Made by a program: the position numbers and the translations under genes
Assembly: GCA_028691835.1 (NCBI GenBank)
Contig: JAQUYN010000002.1
Coordinates: 1-47,333, forward strand
Source: Alphaproteobacteria bacterium
Lineage (GTDB): Bacteria > Pseudomonadota > Alphaproteobacteria > UBA9219
Length of the DNA stretch: 47,333 bases
Reading direction: 5' to 3'
Part shown: positions 1 through 7,124 of the stretch, one piece after another
Layout: each line of letters begins with the position of its first letter
How positions within the stretch are numbered: position 1 is the first letter of the stretch
Notes under the pieces: model-generated
The model's input: only the letters and a program-made list of their open reading frames with translations
Told to the model about the DNA's origin: nothing
Database searches by the model: none

Positions 1-1
1 A

Positions 2-253
2 GACGAAATGCCAGTGCTTCTGCCGAGCTATCAGTTCAAAACCGTTTCTAAAAGCAACATGAGCGCCGTTCCATATTTTGTGTATGGAGGAAAGCAGGTC
101 ATCGTCATTCCCGAAGGAAGGGAACACTTCTCATATTACCTGTTCAATAAAGCAACAATGGCTCAGAAATATAAGGCGCAGTTTCTTGATCTTTGGGAGG
201 ATGCTATTCCCCTCGTGATCCACACGACGGAGAAAAGTGTTTGCCTGCGCTAA
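2..253 (+). CDS. C-terminal end of a sensor/effector-domain regulator (5' truncated)
   Basis: The frame is open to the window edge, so the start is missing. The visible 83 residues match the C-terminal end of the nine XRE-type regulators further right. They show the same succession: a Y-[QR]-[FW] strand, a PYFVYGGK segment equivalent to PFYxYGDK, and a closing Fxx(L/M)WxxA helix (AQFLDLWEDAIPL). By analogy the missing part would hold an N-terminal XRE helix-turn-helix and the first half of the effector domain. A rho-independent terminator follows 30 bp after the stop. It is probably another member of the paralogous array, extending the array beyond the left edge. The ligand is unknown. Confidence 0.7.
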   Translation, partial: DEMPVLLPSYQFKTVSKSNMSAVPYFVYGGKQVIVIPEGREHFSYYLFNKATMAQKYKAQFLDLWEDAIPLVIHTTEKSVCLR

Positions 254-282
254 CAGTTGAAACGGCAAAAACAAATACCAAG

Positions 283-314
283 GGGCTTTGATGGATAATC
301 GAAGCCCTTTTTTT
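283..314 (+). terminator. Rho-independent terminator
   Basis: A GGGCTT arm pairs with AAGCCC at 302-307, extended inward by a wobble pair and GAT/ATC, and is followed by seven T residues. It lies 30 bp downstream of the truncated regulator and closes that transcription unit. Confidence 0.85.
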
Positions 315-386
315 GTTGCTACAGAAAAATTCCCACAGAAATAGAAAGATAAAGTGTCGATTATCCGCTGCTTCATAAGGTTCTTT

Positions 387-417
387 GTATATTCGTCACT
401 TAAAGGGACGAATATAC
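387..417. promoter_or_regulatory. Perfect 11-bp inverted repeat, candidate operator
   Basis: The arms GTATATTCGTC (387-397) and GACGAATATAC (407-417) are perfect and separated by 9 nt. There is no T-tract, so it is not a terminator. It sits about 80 bp upstream of the first gene of the 494-2083 operon, where a dimeric regulator such as the XRE protein of that operon could bind. The operator role is inference. Confidence 0.5.
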
Positions 418-462
418 GTGGAAATAGCAGTACTTTTCTCCTTTAAAGATCGCGCATGGTGC

Positions 463-486
463 CCTTGTTGATAGTGAACAAGGAGA
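463..486 (+). promoter_or_regulatory. Hairpin overlapping the ribosome binding site
   Basis: CCTTGTT (463-469) and AACAAGG (477-483) form a perfect 7-bp stem. The second arm contains the start of the AAGGAG Shine-Dalgarno (481-486) for the gene starting at 494. The hairpin could mask the ribosome binding site, or the palindrome could be an operator half-site pair. The pairing is seen; the function is inferred. Confidence 0.4.
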
Positions 487-493
487 TTTTGAC

Positions 494-964
494 ATGGCGA
501 TAGATGAAAAAACATTTCAAAGCACCCAGCCATTGGACGACGAGCACATTCCCGAACTGCTCGACAGTTTGATCGAGCGGCTCAAATACAGCCTTGAGTC
601 TTCTCACCACGCGGAACTGCCCAGCGACCTCGGCGTTCTCCACGGCCTTTATGAACGGCTGATTGTTCGGTATCGCTGGTACGCGACCGAAGATTTAGTC
701 GCGGACACAGTGCTTTATCTTTTGGAAGAGGAAAACAGAAACAAAAACGAGGCTCATATGGAAGTCGTACGTATTGCCGGAAACGAGGACATTTTCAGCC
801 AGTGCCTGAGCATGGCAACGGCCATTGTCGAAATGCTGAAAGCCAAGGGCGAATGCCTCCCCACCGATATTACGGCGAAAGGATTCTCGCACGACGATAT
901 CAAACGCCACTGGGCCATGTCTTATGCCCTCGCAAGAGTTGAACTCAATTGGATGGATACGTAG
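494..964 (+). CDS. Unknown 156 aa protein with a domain repeated in the gene at 1811
   Basis: I do not recognise the family. The start has a good AAGGAG site 8 nt upstream. The N-terminal half is acidic and predicted helical. The C-terminal 55 residues (about 100-155) follow the pattern F..x.sMA..IVE....kGeC...di.aKGFs...I...wa.A.AlA.vEL. The same pattern makes up most of the 90 aa protein at 1811-2083. This is the first gene of a tight operon with a Nudix-like protein (2 bp gap), a short XRE protein and the second copy of the domain. No signal peptide or membrane segment is visible. A helical partner protein of the regulator is possible, but nothing in the sequence proves it. Confidence 0.6.
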   Translation: MAIDEKTFQSTQPLDDEHIPELLDSLIERLKYSLESSHHAELPSDLGVLHGLYERLIVRYRWYATEDLVADTVLYLLEEENRNKNEAHMEVVRIAGNEDIFSQCLSMATAIVEMLKAKGECLPTDITAKGFSHDDIKRHWAMSYALARVELNWMDT

Positions 965-966
965 CC

Positions 967-1482
967 ATGACAAACGAACACGCCATCCACATAATCCATG
1001 AACCCCTTTTCACCTTCGCATGGGATCGCGCCGAAAGCGTCAATCTCATCCTTTTCAGCGAGGATGGAAAGCAAATTCTCGCCGTCAAAAAAGGTGAAGG
1101 TTTCGACATTCTGCGCGGTTGCCCCGATTGGGATGATGACACGCTGGAGGACACCGCACGGCGTGAAGCTCGCGATCAAGCCAGCGCCACGCTTAACGCG
1201 GTGACCATCTGCGCCGTTCTCGCAACGCCGGGCGAGCTGTTATCAGAGGTCACTTACGAACTTGTCATGACCGCCTATGTCACAAGCCAGGAGCCACGCC
1301 GGACTTGGCAAGAAGCCGAAAGCACTTTCATCGACAAGAAAACATTCTTGACCCGCTACGCCTCCGGCGACCGCGAGGAAATAGAAGTCCTGATCGGTAT
1401 GGCCGAGGATTTTCGGGTACGTCGTAGCACAGGAAAAGGAAACAGCAAGACATTTCAAACACAACTTTTTCAAACAGCATAG
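967..1482 (+). CDS. Degenerate Nudix-like protein
   Basis: The start at 967 follows the previous stop directly; an in-frame ATG at 949 overlapping the upstream gene is the alternative. A Nudix-box-like segment lies near residues 51-76: a G, an acidic position, then R-R-E-A-R-D-Q. In the canonical box (GX5EX7REUXEEXGU) the two metal-binding glutamates after REU are replaced here by D and Q, the spacing after the G is one residue too long, and the final G is S. The overall layout (strand, box, strands, C-terminal helix) still fits Nudix. It may be a catalytically weak or ligand-sensing Nudix protein. In bacteria, Nudix-fold domains next to helix-turn-helix regulators sometimes sense nucleotide-like effectors. 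It is encoded 9 bp before the short XRE gene. Confidence 0.5.
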   Translation: MTNEHAIHIIHEPLFTFAWDRAESVNLILFSEDGKQILAVKKGEGFDILRGCPDWDDDTLEDTARREARDQASATLNAVTICAVLATPGELLSEVTYELVMTAYVTSQEPRRTWQEAESTFIDKKTFLTRYASGDREEIEVLIGMAEDFRVRRSTGKGNSKTFQTQLFQTA

Positions 1483-1491
1483 GAGCATCGC

Positions 1492-1818
1492 ATGGTTATT
1501 CACCTATTAAGCGCAAGACAGATTAAAGCCGCACGGGCGTTGCTAAGTTGGACTCGCAAAGATCTTGGCAACAAGTCCGGAATGTCAGCGGAGACAATCA
1601 AGAATATCGAGCACGGCGTATATTTTCCGAAGAAAGAAACGCTCACAGCCCTTGTCGATACCTTTGCCCTTCATGGCGTTCAGTTTGTTCACTATGAGAC
1701 ACTTATCGGCGGTTCAACAGAGAGCAGCCCTAAATGCTCCCTGAAAGTGATTTCCTATGCTGGCGCGGTGCATGTGACAGCCTTCACTCCGGAAATCGGG
1801 GAGGAAGGCTATGACTAA
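1492..1818 (+). CDS. Short XRE-family helix-turn-helix regulator
   Basis: The 108 aa protein begins with the same block as the long regulators downstream (LSARQIKAARALLSW, then a Cro/CI-type helix-turn-helix with MSAETIKNIEHG as recognition helix). It stops after about 35 further residues, so it lacks the 150-residue effector domain. An AGGAG site precedes the ATG. Its stop lies 8 bp inside the next gene, which implies translational coupling with the 90 aa protein at 1811. In this operon the effector function may be carried in trans by the Nudix-like or small-domain proteins. Alternatively it represses the operon through the palindrome at 387-417. DNA binding is well supported; the target is not known. 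Confidence 0.8.
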   Translation: MVIHLLSARQIKAARALLSWTRKDLGNKSGMSAETIKNIEHGVYFPKKETLTALVDTFALHGVQFVHYETLIGGSTESSPKCSLKVISYAGAVHVTAFTPEIGEEGYD

Positions 1819-2083
1819 AACCATCCGCTTTCATCGCATTGTCGAGCAGATTACAACCGATACGGACAAAAGATTCGAAATGGTCGCACGCATGGCCGAC
1901 ACAATAGTCGAAGCAACCTTGGAAACCGGCGATTGCGTGCAGAAAGACTTCCTTGCCAAAGGATTCGCGCAGCAGGAGATATCCGCCCTCTGGCACTTCG
2001 CCAACGCGCTAGCCGCCATCGAACTTAAGTCCTGCCAACACAACATCAACTCCGTTTTTGTTAGAGATGTCCGTCATGCCTAA
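1811..2083 (+). CDS. Unknown 90 aa protein, second copy of the small domain
   Basis: This is a paralogue of the C-terminal part of the protein at 494-964. Both share a MA..IVE core, a G(E/D)C turn, a AKGF(S/A) motif and an (A)xALAxxEL helix. It overlaps the short XRE gene by 8 bp, so the two are probably translated together. That layout resembles regulator/partner and toxin-antitoxin pairs, but no known toxin or antitoxin motif is visible. A 78-bp AT-rich gap without a clear terminator separates it from the next regulator. Confidence 0.55.
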   Translation: MTKTIRFHRIVEQITTDTDKRFEMVARMADTIVEATLETGDCVQKDFLAKGFAQQEISALWHFANALAAIELKSCQHNINSVFVRDVRHA

Positions 2084-2161
2084 AGCAAAACATAAAAAGC
2101 ATCGCTCACAATAAGCAAAAGACAACGCTCATTGTATTAACCTAGTGGATTGGTAAAGAAA

Positions 2162-2851
2162 ATGATTGCACACTCACTCAGCGCGGGACAAATTAAAGCA
2201 GCAAGAGCTTTGCTGGACTGGTCTCAGGAATCATTATCTCAAGCGACGAGCCTTTCGATTGCGACAGTGCGGAAGCTGGAATGCGGCAGTATATCCCCCA
2301 GACAAACGACTATGTTCGTTATTCGAAACGCACTTGAAGAAGCGGGAATAGAGTTTATCGACGCCGATGGTGTGCGCCGCCGTACCGAGGAAGTGTCGGT
2401 ATACAGGGGCGTTTCGGGAAGAAAGAACTTCTTCGCCGATCTTTACGAGACGGCCAGAAAGGCAGGAAGCGACATTGCGCTTATCGACACCCCCGACGGA
2501 AGCTTAACAAACGGCGAAGAAGCCATCGCCTTGTTCAAGATGATAGAAGAAAACACAGCCTCTTTTGTTAAATGCCTGTTGACGTCTCCCATCAATCCCG
2601 TTCTTGAAAGTGCTCAAGTCGAATGGAGGCTGATTTCTCGCAATTACATCGACCCAATGCCGATTTGCATTTGCGGAGATATTTTTGCAATGATTTCGGG
2701 AGCAAAGGGAGAAGATGTCAAAATCGTAACCATGCGCTCGCTCGGTGCCGCGCATGCCTCACGAAAACAATTCTTTTCCATATGGGAGAAAGCGACACAA
2801 ATTCAAGCGCAAGGGAACACCGAGCGAGCGTTGAGGTGCGTCTCTTCATAA
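2162..2851 (+). CDS. XRE regulator with C-terminal effector domain (array member 1)
   Basis: The helix-turn-helix (residues about 5-65: SAGQIKAARALLDWSQ, then SIATVRKLECGSISP) is followed by the linker FIDADGVRRR and an effector domain of about 150 residues. That domain ends in ISRNYIDPMPICICGD and a FFSIWEKA helix. I chose the ATG at 2162; a TTG at 2150 would add four residues. The effector domain resembles the phospholipase-D-like domain found behind helix-turn-helix modules such as TrmB-type regulators, but lacks a recognisable HKD motif, so it probably binds a ligand. It is closest to the member at 5021 and converges on the - strand operon 4894-2855 with only 3 bp between stops. Confidence 0.85.
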   Translation: MIAHSLSAGQIKAARALLDWSQESLSQATSLSIATVRKLECGSISPRQTTMFVIRNALEEAGIEFIDADGVRRRTEEVSVYRGVSGRKNFFADLYETARKAGSDIALIDTPDGSLTNGEEAIALFKMIEENTASFVKCLLTSPINPVLESAQVEWRLISRNYIDPMPICICGDIFAMISGAKGEDVKIVTMRSLGAAHASRKQFFSIWEKATQIQAQGNTERALRCVSS

Positions 2852-2854
2852 TCA

Positions 2855-3535
2855 TCAATTTTGTCGTACATCATCGTACTTTTTGTCGGCAACAGATAGC
2901 GCGGGAGGCTTCGATATGCTCCAGATAAGTTCAAAGAGATTTCGTTGCGCCGCAGCTACATGCTGGTTTTTAACAATGACTGCACTTGCATCTGCGCCCG
3001 TCAATGGATCCAGTATCATCGTTGCGACTTTGTTGTCATAAATAACGATGGTGTTGTTATGAAAAAATTGGTTCGGCAAGCAGCGGTACTCATTAAGGTT
3101 GCCCATAAGATAGCTGTCTTTCTCATGAACAAGCGAGCGCATACGAATGCCCTGCTTTCTTAAGCGGTTGTACATTTCAACAACGGGCGGGGGAGAGACT
3201 TTGTCTCGCACACACGCAAAAAGAGCTTCACTTTTCTTTGTTCCTTGAAGAGATGTGATAATGTCCTCGAGAACGCGCACAAAGACGAGGTCTCCGGTGA
3301 TTGTTCTGACCACATCTTTTTGTAGAACAACGCCATTGTTTCCGATAAGCTCTATTCCAGCACGAACTAAAACATCATGTATTTTTGTTATAGTACGCTC
3401 TTCTGGAAATGTGATCTCATTTTCAAAACGATGTATGGTATGCTCGCTAACGCCCGCATAACCGGAAAGATCGGCGCGAGACCAGTTCAGGAGTGCTCGA
3501 GCAGCGCGCAGTTGCGATGGAGAAAGAAGAAGCAT
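2855..3535 (-). CDS. XRE regulator with effector domain (array member 2)
   Basis: The 226 aa protein has an N-terminal LSPSQLRAARALLNWSRADL block and a helix-turn-helix with recognition helix VSEHTIHRFENE. The effector domain shows NEYRCLPNQF, IVIYDNKVATMILD and a closing LFELIW helix. It belongs to the LSPSQLRAARALLNWSRADL subgroup with the genes at 3551 and 4226. Its middle part (RMRSLVHEKDSYL) instead resembles the members at 5735 and 6437 (FRFLVEEGDTFL), which suggests mixing of halves between subgroups. It is the last gene of a three-gene operon, 15 bp after the gene at 3551. Confidence 0.85.
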   Translation of the reverse strand: MLLLSPSQLRAARALLNWSRADLSGYAGVSEHTIHRFENEITFPEERTITKIHDVLVRAGIELIGNNGVVLQKDVVRTITGDLVFVRVLEDIITSLQGTKKSEALFACVRDKVSPPPVVEMYNRLRKQGIRMRSLVHEKDSYLMGNLNEYRCLPNQFFHNNTIVIYDNKVATMILDPLTGADASAVIVKNQHVAAAQRNLFELIWSISKPPALSVADKKYDDVRQN

Positions 3536-3550
3536 TCAGTGGTTCCTGCT

Positions 3551-4216
3551 CTATTTTGCGAAATTGCTTTTTGAAGGAGGTTTCGCTTGTTTCCACGCAA
3601 CATCGAAGCTTTTCCGATAACCTTCTGCCATAGGTGCTGATCTAATAACAACAATATGAGGTGAAGCTTCGTCCACATAAGAAACGAGTGCTAAAGAATC
3701 ACCAAACACATAAAAGCCTATCGATGAATCAGGCTGCAGTAACGGGCATCTGAATTGTATATAGCCGTATGTGTTGAAATCGCATTTGGTCGTCAGAACC
3801 CGAACAGTTATTAAACCACGATCGAATAATTCCTTCATACGCTTGCGGTGCATGTCGGGATTTTTGCGAAGCTTTCGCAACACAGTTTCGTCATAAATGT
3901 TAGCACACACATCTCCGCCGCAACGAAGTAGCTCCTCATAATTATAATCATAGAAAGCATCAACGCGTTCGGCCCCATCAAACACCATAATATCATCCGG
4001 CTTGAACCGCACCCCATCATGATCGGTAAAATCAATCCCAGCTGCTTCAAGTGCTGTTAATAATCTATGTGTTGTCTGTGTTTCAGGCTTATGAGTGCCA
4101 TTCTCAAAACGATGAATAGTTTGTTCACTGACGCCTGTCCTCTTCGATAGATCGGCCCTAGACCAGTTCAGAAGAGCTCGTGCAGCGCGAAGTTGGGATG
4201 GGGATATTTGCGTCAT
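3551..4216 (-). CDS. XRE regulator with effector domain (array member 3)
   Basis: The 221 aa protein has the LRAARALLNWSRADLS helix-turn-helix with VSEQTIHRFENGTHKP as recognition region, and the linker DFTDHDGVRFKPDD. Its effector domain contains YIQFRCPLLQ, GFYVFGDSLALVSYVDE and a closing FDVAWKQ helix. The YGDK element of other members is FGDS here, so a putative active-site lysine is absent. It is very similar to the neighbour at 4226 over its whole length, so the two are recent tandem duplicates. It is the middle gene of the - strand operon, 9 bp after the gene at 4226. An AGGAAA site precedes the start. Confidence 0.85.
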   Translation of the reverse strand: MTQISPSQLRAARALLNWSRADLSKRTGVSEQTIHRFENGTHKPETQTTHRLLTALEAAGIDFTDHDGVRFKPDDIMVFDGAERVDAFYDYNYEELLRCGGDVCANIYDETVLRKLRKNPDMHRKRMKELFDRGLITVRVLTTKCDFNTYGYIQFRCPLLQPDSSIGFYVFGDSLALVSYVDEASPHIVVIRSAPMAEGYRKSFDVAWKQAKPPSKSNFAK

Positions 4217-4225
4217 ATTATTTTC

Positions 4226-4894
4226 CTACGTCTTCCTAATACGTTTGGCGGGAGGGGGCTCACCGTGTTTCCAAGCGATTTTGAATCCTTGACGATATGC
4301 CTCAGACATAGGGCCCGATTGAAGAACAACAACGTATGGTGAGAGAGGATTCACAAAAGATACCAGCGCCAAACAATCTCCGAACGCATAGAACCCCGTC
4401 GGTAAAAGTTGTTGATTAGGCATCCACTTAAACTGGATATATCCGCGCGTATTCCAGCTACTTTTTGTCGTTAGAATTTTGAACGTGACTCTCCCGCTAC
4501 CGACCAATTCTCTCATGCGGCTGCGATGTATTTCCGGATCTTTGCGGTATTTGGCAAGTAAGGGCTCATCATAAATGCTGAGGCAAACTTCACCGCCGTT
4601 CTGCTTCAAGTGAAGATACAGAAATTCATGGAAATCTTCGAAGGCAGCCACGCCATCATATACGGTAACACCTGTAGGCTTAAATCGGACCCCCTGATTT
4701 TCAGTAAAATCGACACCGGCGTCTTCAAACGTCCTTGCCAATTTTTGCCTCGTTTGCGGCGAGGACTCGTGCGTGCCATTTTCAAACCTATGAATGGTTT
4801 GTTCACTAACTTTTGCCTTTGATGCAAGATCTGCACGCGACCAATTTAGCAAGGCTCGAGCGGCGCGGAGTTGGGAGGGGGAGAGGTTCGACAT
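4226..4894 (-). CDS. XRE regulator with effector domain (array member 4)
   Basis: First gene of the operon 4894-2855. It has the same architecture as the gene at 3551: a helix-turn-helix with VSEQTIHRFENGTHES, linker FTENQGVRFKPTG, and an effector domain with YIQFKWMPNQ, GFYAFGDCLALVSFVN and a terminal FKIAWKHG helix. FGDC replaces the usual YGDK. It is divergent from the regulator at 5021 across a 126-bp AT-rich region that must hold both promoters. Autoregulation or cross-regulation from that shared region is likely for XRE proteins, but no clean operator could be picked out. Confidence 0.85.
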   Translation of the reverse strand: MSNLSPSQLRAARALLNWSRADLASKAKVSEQTIHRFENGTHESSPQTRQKLARTFEDAGVDFTENQGVRFKPTGVTVYDGVAAFEDFHEFLYLHLKQNGGEVCLSIYDEPLLAKYRKDPEIHRSRMRELVGSGRVTFKILTTKSSWNTRGYIQFKWMPNQQLLPTGFYAFGDCLALVSFVNPLSPYVVVLQSGPMSEAYRQGFKIAWKHGEPPPAKRIRKT

Positions 4895-4953
4895 GGCATA
4901 TGCTAAAAAAATGATCAGGAGATGAGTGAAAAACTATCATCTAAATATATGAT

Positions 4954-4983
4954 TTGACAATATTTTTATCAAGCATCTATTTT
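4954..4983 (+). promoter_or_regulatory. Sigma-70-like promoter for the regulator at 5021
   Basis: A perfect TTGACA (4954-4959) and a TATTTT (4978-4983) are separated by 18 bp, and the ATG lies 37 bp further on. The surrounding 126 bp between the divergent regulators are strongly AT-rich. Confidence 0.55.
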
Positions 4984-5020
4984 GGGCAATCTGAATGGTT
5001 ATTTTTGATGGGGATCCGCT

Positions 5021-5731
5021 ATGAATATGGAGAATATAGGATCAAGGCAGATTAAAGCAGCCCGAGCCCTGCTCGATTGGTCACAAGATGATTTGGCCAG
5101 TGCCACAAAACTTTCCATTGCCACCGTCCGCAAGCTGGAACTTGGCTACATCTCACCTCGATCCTCGACTACGGACGTTTTACGCCACACTTTGGAAGAA
5201 GCGGGCATTGAGTTTACCGATGCTGACGGCGTCAGGCGTCGACAGGAGGAAGTTCGCATATATCAAGGCGCTCACGGATGTTTAAGCTTCTTAGAGGATG
5301 TGATCTCAACAGCGAAAAAGGATGGAAGCGAGTTGTTCGCCGTCGCTTCGTCAGATTTGGCGTTGGCCTATCTGTTCGGGGCTGAGGCAGGGATATGCCT
5401 TGAGAGAGCAATAGCCTCTCAAGACATTTCCTCAGCCAAGATCATTTTAACCGACACGCTTGACTTGCCTCTTTCCACGCCTCGGCTGGAGTATAGGTCT
5501 ATTTCTTCCAACTACGTTGATCCGATGCCTTTCTGCGTTTACGGGGACAAATATGCTCTCGTCGCCGCGAGTGACAGTCGTGTCAGCAAGATAATCGTGG
5601 TGCAATCGTCTGCCGCAGCCAGATCGTCAAAACGACAATTCGAATCCATGTGGGAGAAAGCCATTTGTTCGTTGGCTGTGGCAACAGAGAAAAACGTTGA
5701 TTACCTACCCTCACGGCGGGCAGTGAGATAG
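5021..5731 (+). CDS. XRE regulator with effector domain (array member 5)
   Basis: The 236 aa protein has an N-terminal SRQIKAARALLDWSQDDLA helix-turn-helix with SIATVRKLELGYISP, then FTDADGVRRRQEEVRIYQG. The effector domain carries LEYRSISSNYVDPMPFCVYGDKYALV and a terminal FESMWEKA helix. It is the closest relative of the member at 2162 in sequence, orientation and position: each is a single + strand gene that converges, with 3 bp between stops, on a - strand regulator operon. Promoter elements lie at 4954-4983. The ligand and targets are unknown. Confidence 0.87.
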   Translation: MNMENIGSRQIKAARALLDWSQDDLASATKLSIATVRKLELGYISPRSSTTDVLRHTLEEAGIEFTDADGVRRRQEEVRIYQGAHGCLSFLEDVISTAKKDGSELFAVASSDLALAYLFGAEAGICLERAIASQDISSAKIILTDTLDLPLSTPRLEYRSISSNYVDPMPFCVYGDKYALVAASDSRVSKIIVVQSSAAARSSKRQFESMWEKAICSLAVATEKNVDYLPSRRAVR

Positions 5732-5734
5732 CAA

Positions 5735-6415
5735 TCACTTAAAAACCTGCGGCGCGGTTGTCAACGTCGGTTTCCTGCAGTTTTCCCACATGAAATTGAA
5801 AGCATTGCGCATGGCTTCGGCAAGAGCAGGATTCTCGATAATGATTACATTGCTAATGTGTTGGGTCGAAAGATTGGGGTATATGTTAAGGGCTACCTTG
5901 TCGGCATAAATCTCTATCACTGCGTTTCTAAAATACTTTTTGGGTATCCATCGATACTCTCCCAAAGGGAAATACAGAAATGTGTCCCCTTCCTCTACAA
6001 GAAAGCGAAAACGGATGCCCTGTTTTCTCATTCTTTCTTCACTGTCAACAACAGCTTGCGGAGAAACGGAATTGTCAGCATACCAAATAAGAACCTCTCC
6101 GCCTTTATCTTTTAAGTTGTGAAAGACATCATCTAAAAGACGTAAATAGCTATCTTGGCCTTCCAATACGGTTACCATATTGGACCTGACCCTAACCCCT
6201 GTAGAATCCGTAAATTCTATATTCGCTTCTTCAAGCGCAGAAACGATGGCGCCCATCGTTTTGTCGCGCGGCGATAGTGCGCCAGACTCGATCTTGCGGA
6301 TAGTAGCAATCGAAAGGCCTGACGCGCTGGCAAGGTCCTCTTGCGACCAATCCAGCAAAGCTCTGGCGGCTTTGATCTGACGTGCATTGATGTTGTTTCG
6401 TTTTTCGACCGGCAT
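5735..6415 (-). CDS. XRE regulator with effector domain (array member 6)
   Basis: The 226 aa protein has an INARQIKAARALLDWSQEDLA helix-turn-helix with SIATIRKIESGALSP. The effector domain contains FRFLVEEGDTFLYFPLGEYRWIPKKYF, an IEIYADKVALNIY strand and a terminal FNFMWENC helix. It is the last gene of the four-gene - strand operon 8587-5735, 21 bp after its close paralogue at 6437. The two share a nearly identical DNA stretch across the helix-turn-helix start, which points to recent duplication or gene conversion. Confidence 0.86.
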   Translation of the reverse strand: MPVEKRNNINARQIKAARALLDWSQEDLASASGLSIATIRKIESGALSPRDKTMGAIVSALEEANIEFTDSTGVRVRSNMVTVLEGQDSYLRLLDDVFHNLKDKGGEVLIWYADNSVSPQAVVDSEERMRKQGIRFRFLVEEGDTFLYFPLGEYRWIPKKYFRNAVIEIYADKVALNIYPNLSTQHISNVIIIENPALAEAMRNAFNFMWENCRKPTLTTAPQVFK

Positions 6416-6436
6416 TTGAACCCCAATGGATTGTGC

Positions 6437-7117
6437 TCAGGTGTAGATTTCTTTGGCCGTCGTTATGGACGGCTTGCGGCAATTGTCCCACATAAAATTG
6501 AAGGCGTTCTTCATCGCTTCTGCATGCAAGGCGTTTCTTACGATCAGTATCTTGGCTACACGCGACAAGCTTATGTCCCAAAAAAAACAGGTTGCGACAT
6601 AATCGCCGTAGACAATCTGAAGATTAGAGCGAAAATACTTTGTTGGAATCCACCGAACTTCTTCAAGGGGGAACGGAATGAACGTGTCTCCTTCCTCAAT
6701 AAGAAACCGCATCTTGATGTTATCTTTCCTCATGCGTGAAAGAGACTGATATTCCTGTTCGTCGGCCCGTTTATAGTCGGCATAAAAATGCAGCATCTCT
6801 CCGCCGGTTTTGCGAAGAGCGTGATAAACCTCATCAAGAAAACGCAGAAAACATCCATCTCCTTCTATGGTCACAGTGTCATTGTCCCGAAGCCTGACGC
6901 CACTAGTGCCGAAAAACTCTGCACCTGTGTCTTCAAGCGCAGTAACGATAGCCCCCATCGTCTTGTCTCGAGGAGAGATGCTACCAGACTCGATCTTGCG
7001 AATGGTAGCTATCGAAAGATCAGACGCACCCGCAAGGTCTTCTTGCGACCAATCCAGCAAAGCTCTGGCGGCTTTGATCTGTCTAGCGTTAATGGATGTG
7101 TACTTGTTCGCGGTCAT
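6437..7117 (-). CDS. XRE regulator with effector domain (array member 7)
   Basis: The reading frame is open to 7369, but the true start is the ATG at 7117: from there the protein (MTANKYTSINARQ) matches the N-termini of its paralogues, and the extra upstream residues overlap the gene at 7125. The product is 226 aa, with recognition helix SIATIRKIESGSISP and effector elements KMRFLIEEGDTFIPF, VRWIPTKYF and QIVYGDYVAT, and a closing FNFMWDNC helix. YGDY replaces YGDK. It is third in the - strand operon, 7 bp after the gene at 7125. Confidence 0.84.
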   Translation of the reverse strand: MTANKYTSINARQIKAARALLDWSQEDLAGASDLSIATIRKIESGSISPRDKTMGAIVTALEDTGAEFFGTSGVRLRDNDTVTIEGDGCFLRFLDEVYHALRKTGGEMLHFYADYKRADEQEYQSLSRMRKDNIKMRFLIEEGDTFIPFPLEEVRWIPTKYFRSNLQIVYGDYVATCFFWDISLSRVAKILIVRNALHAEAMKNAFNFMWDNCRKPSITTAKEIYT

Positions 7118-7124
7118 GGCGGCT

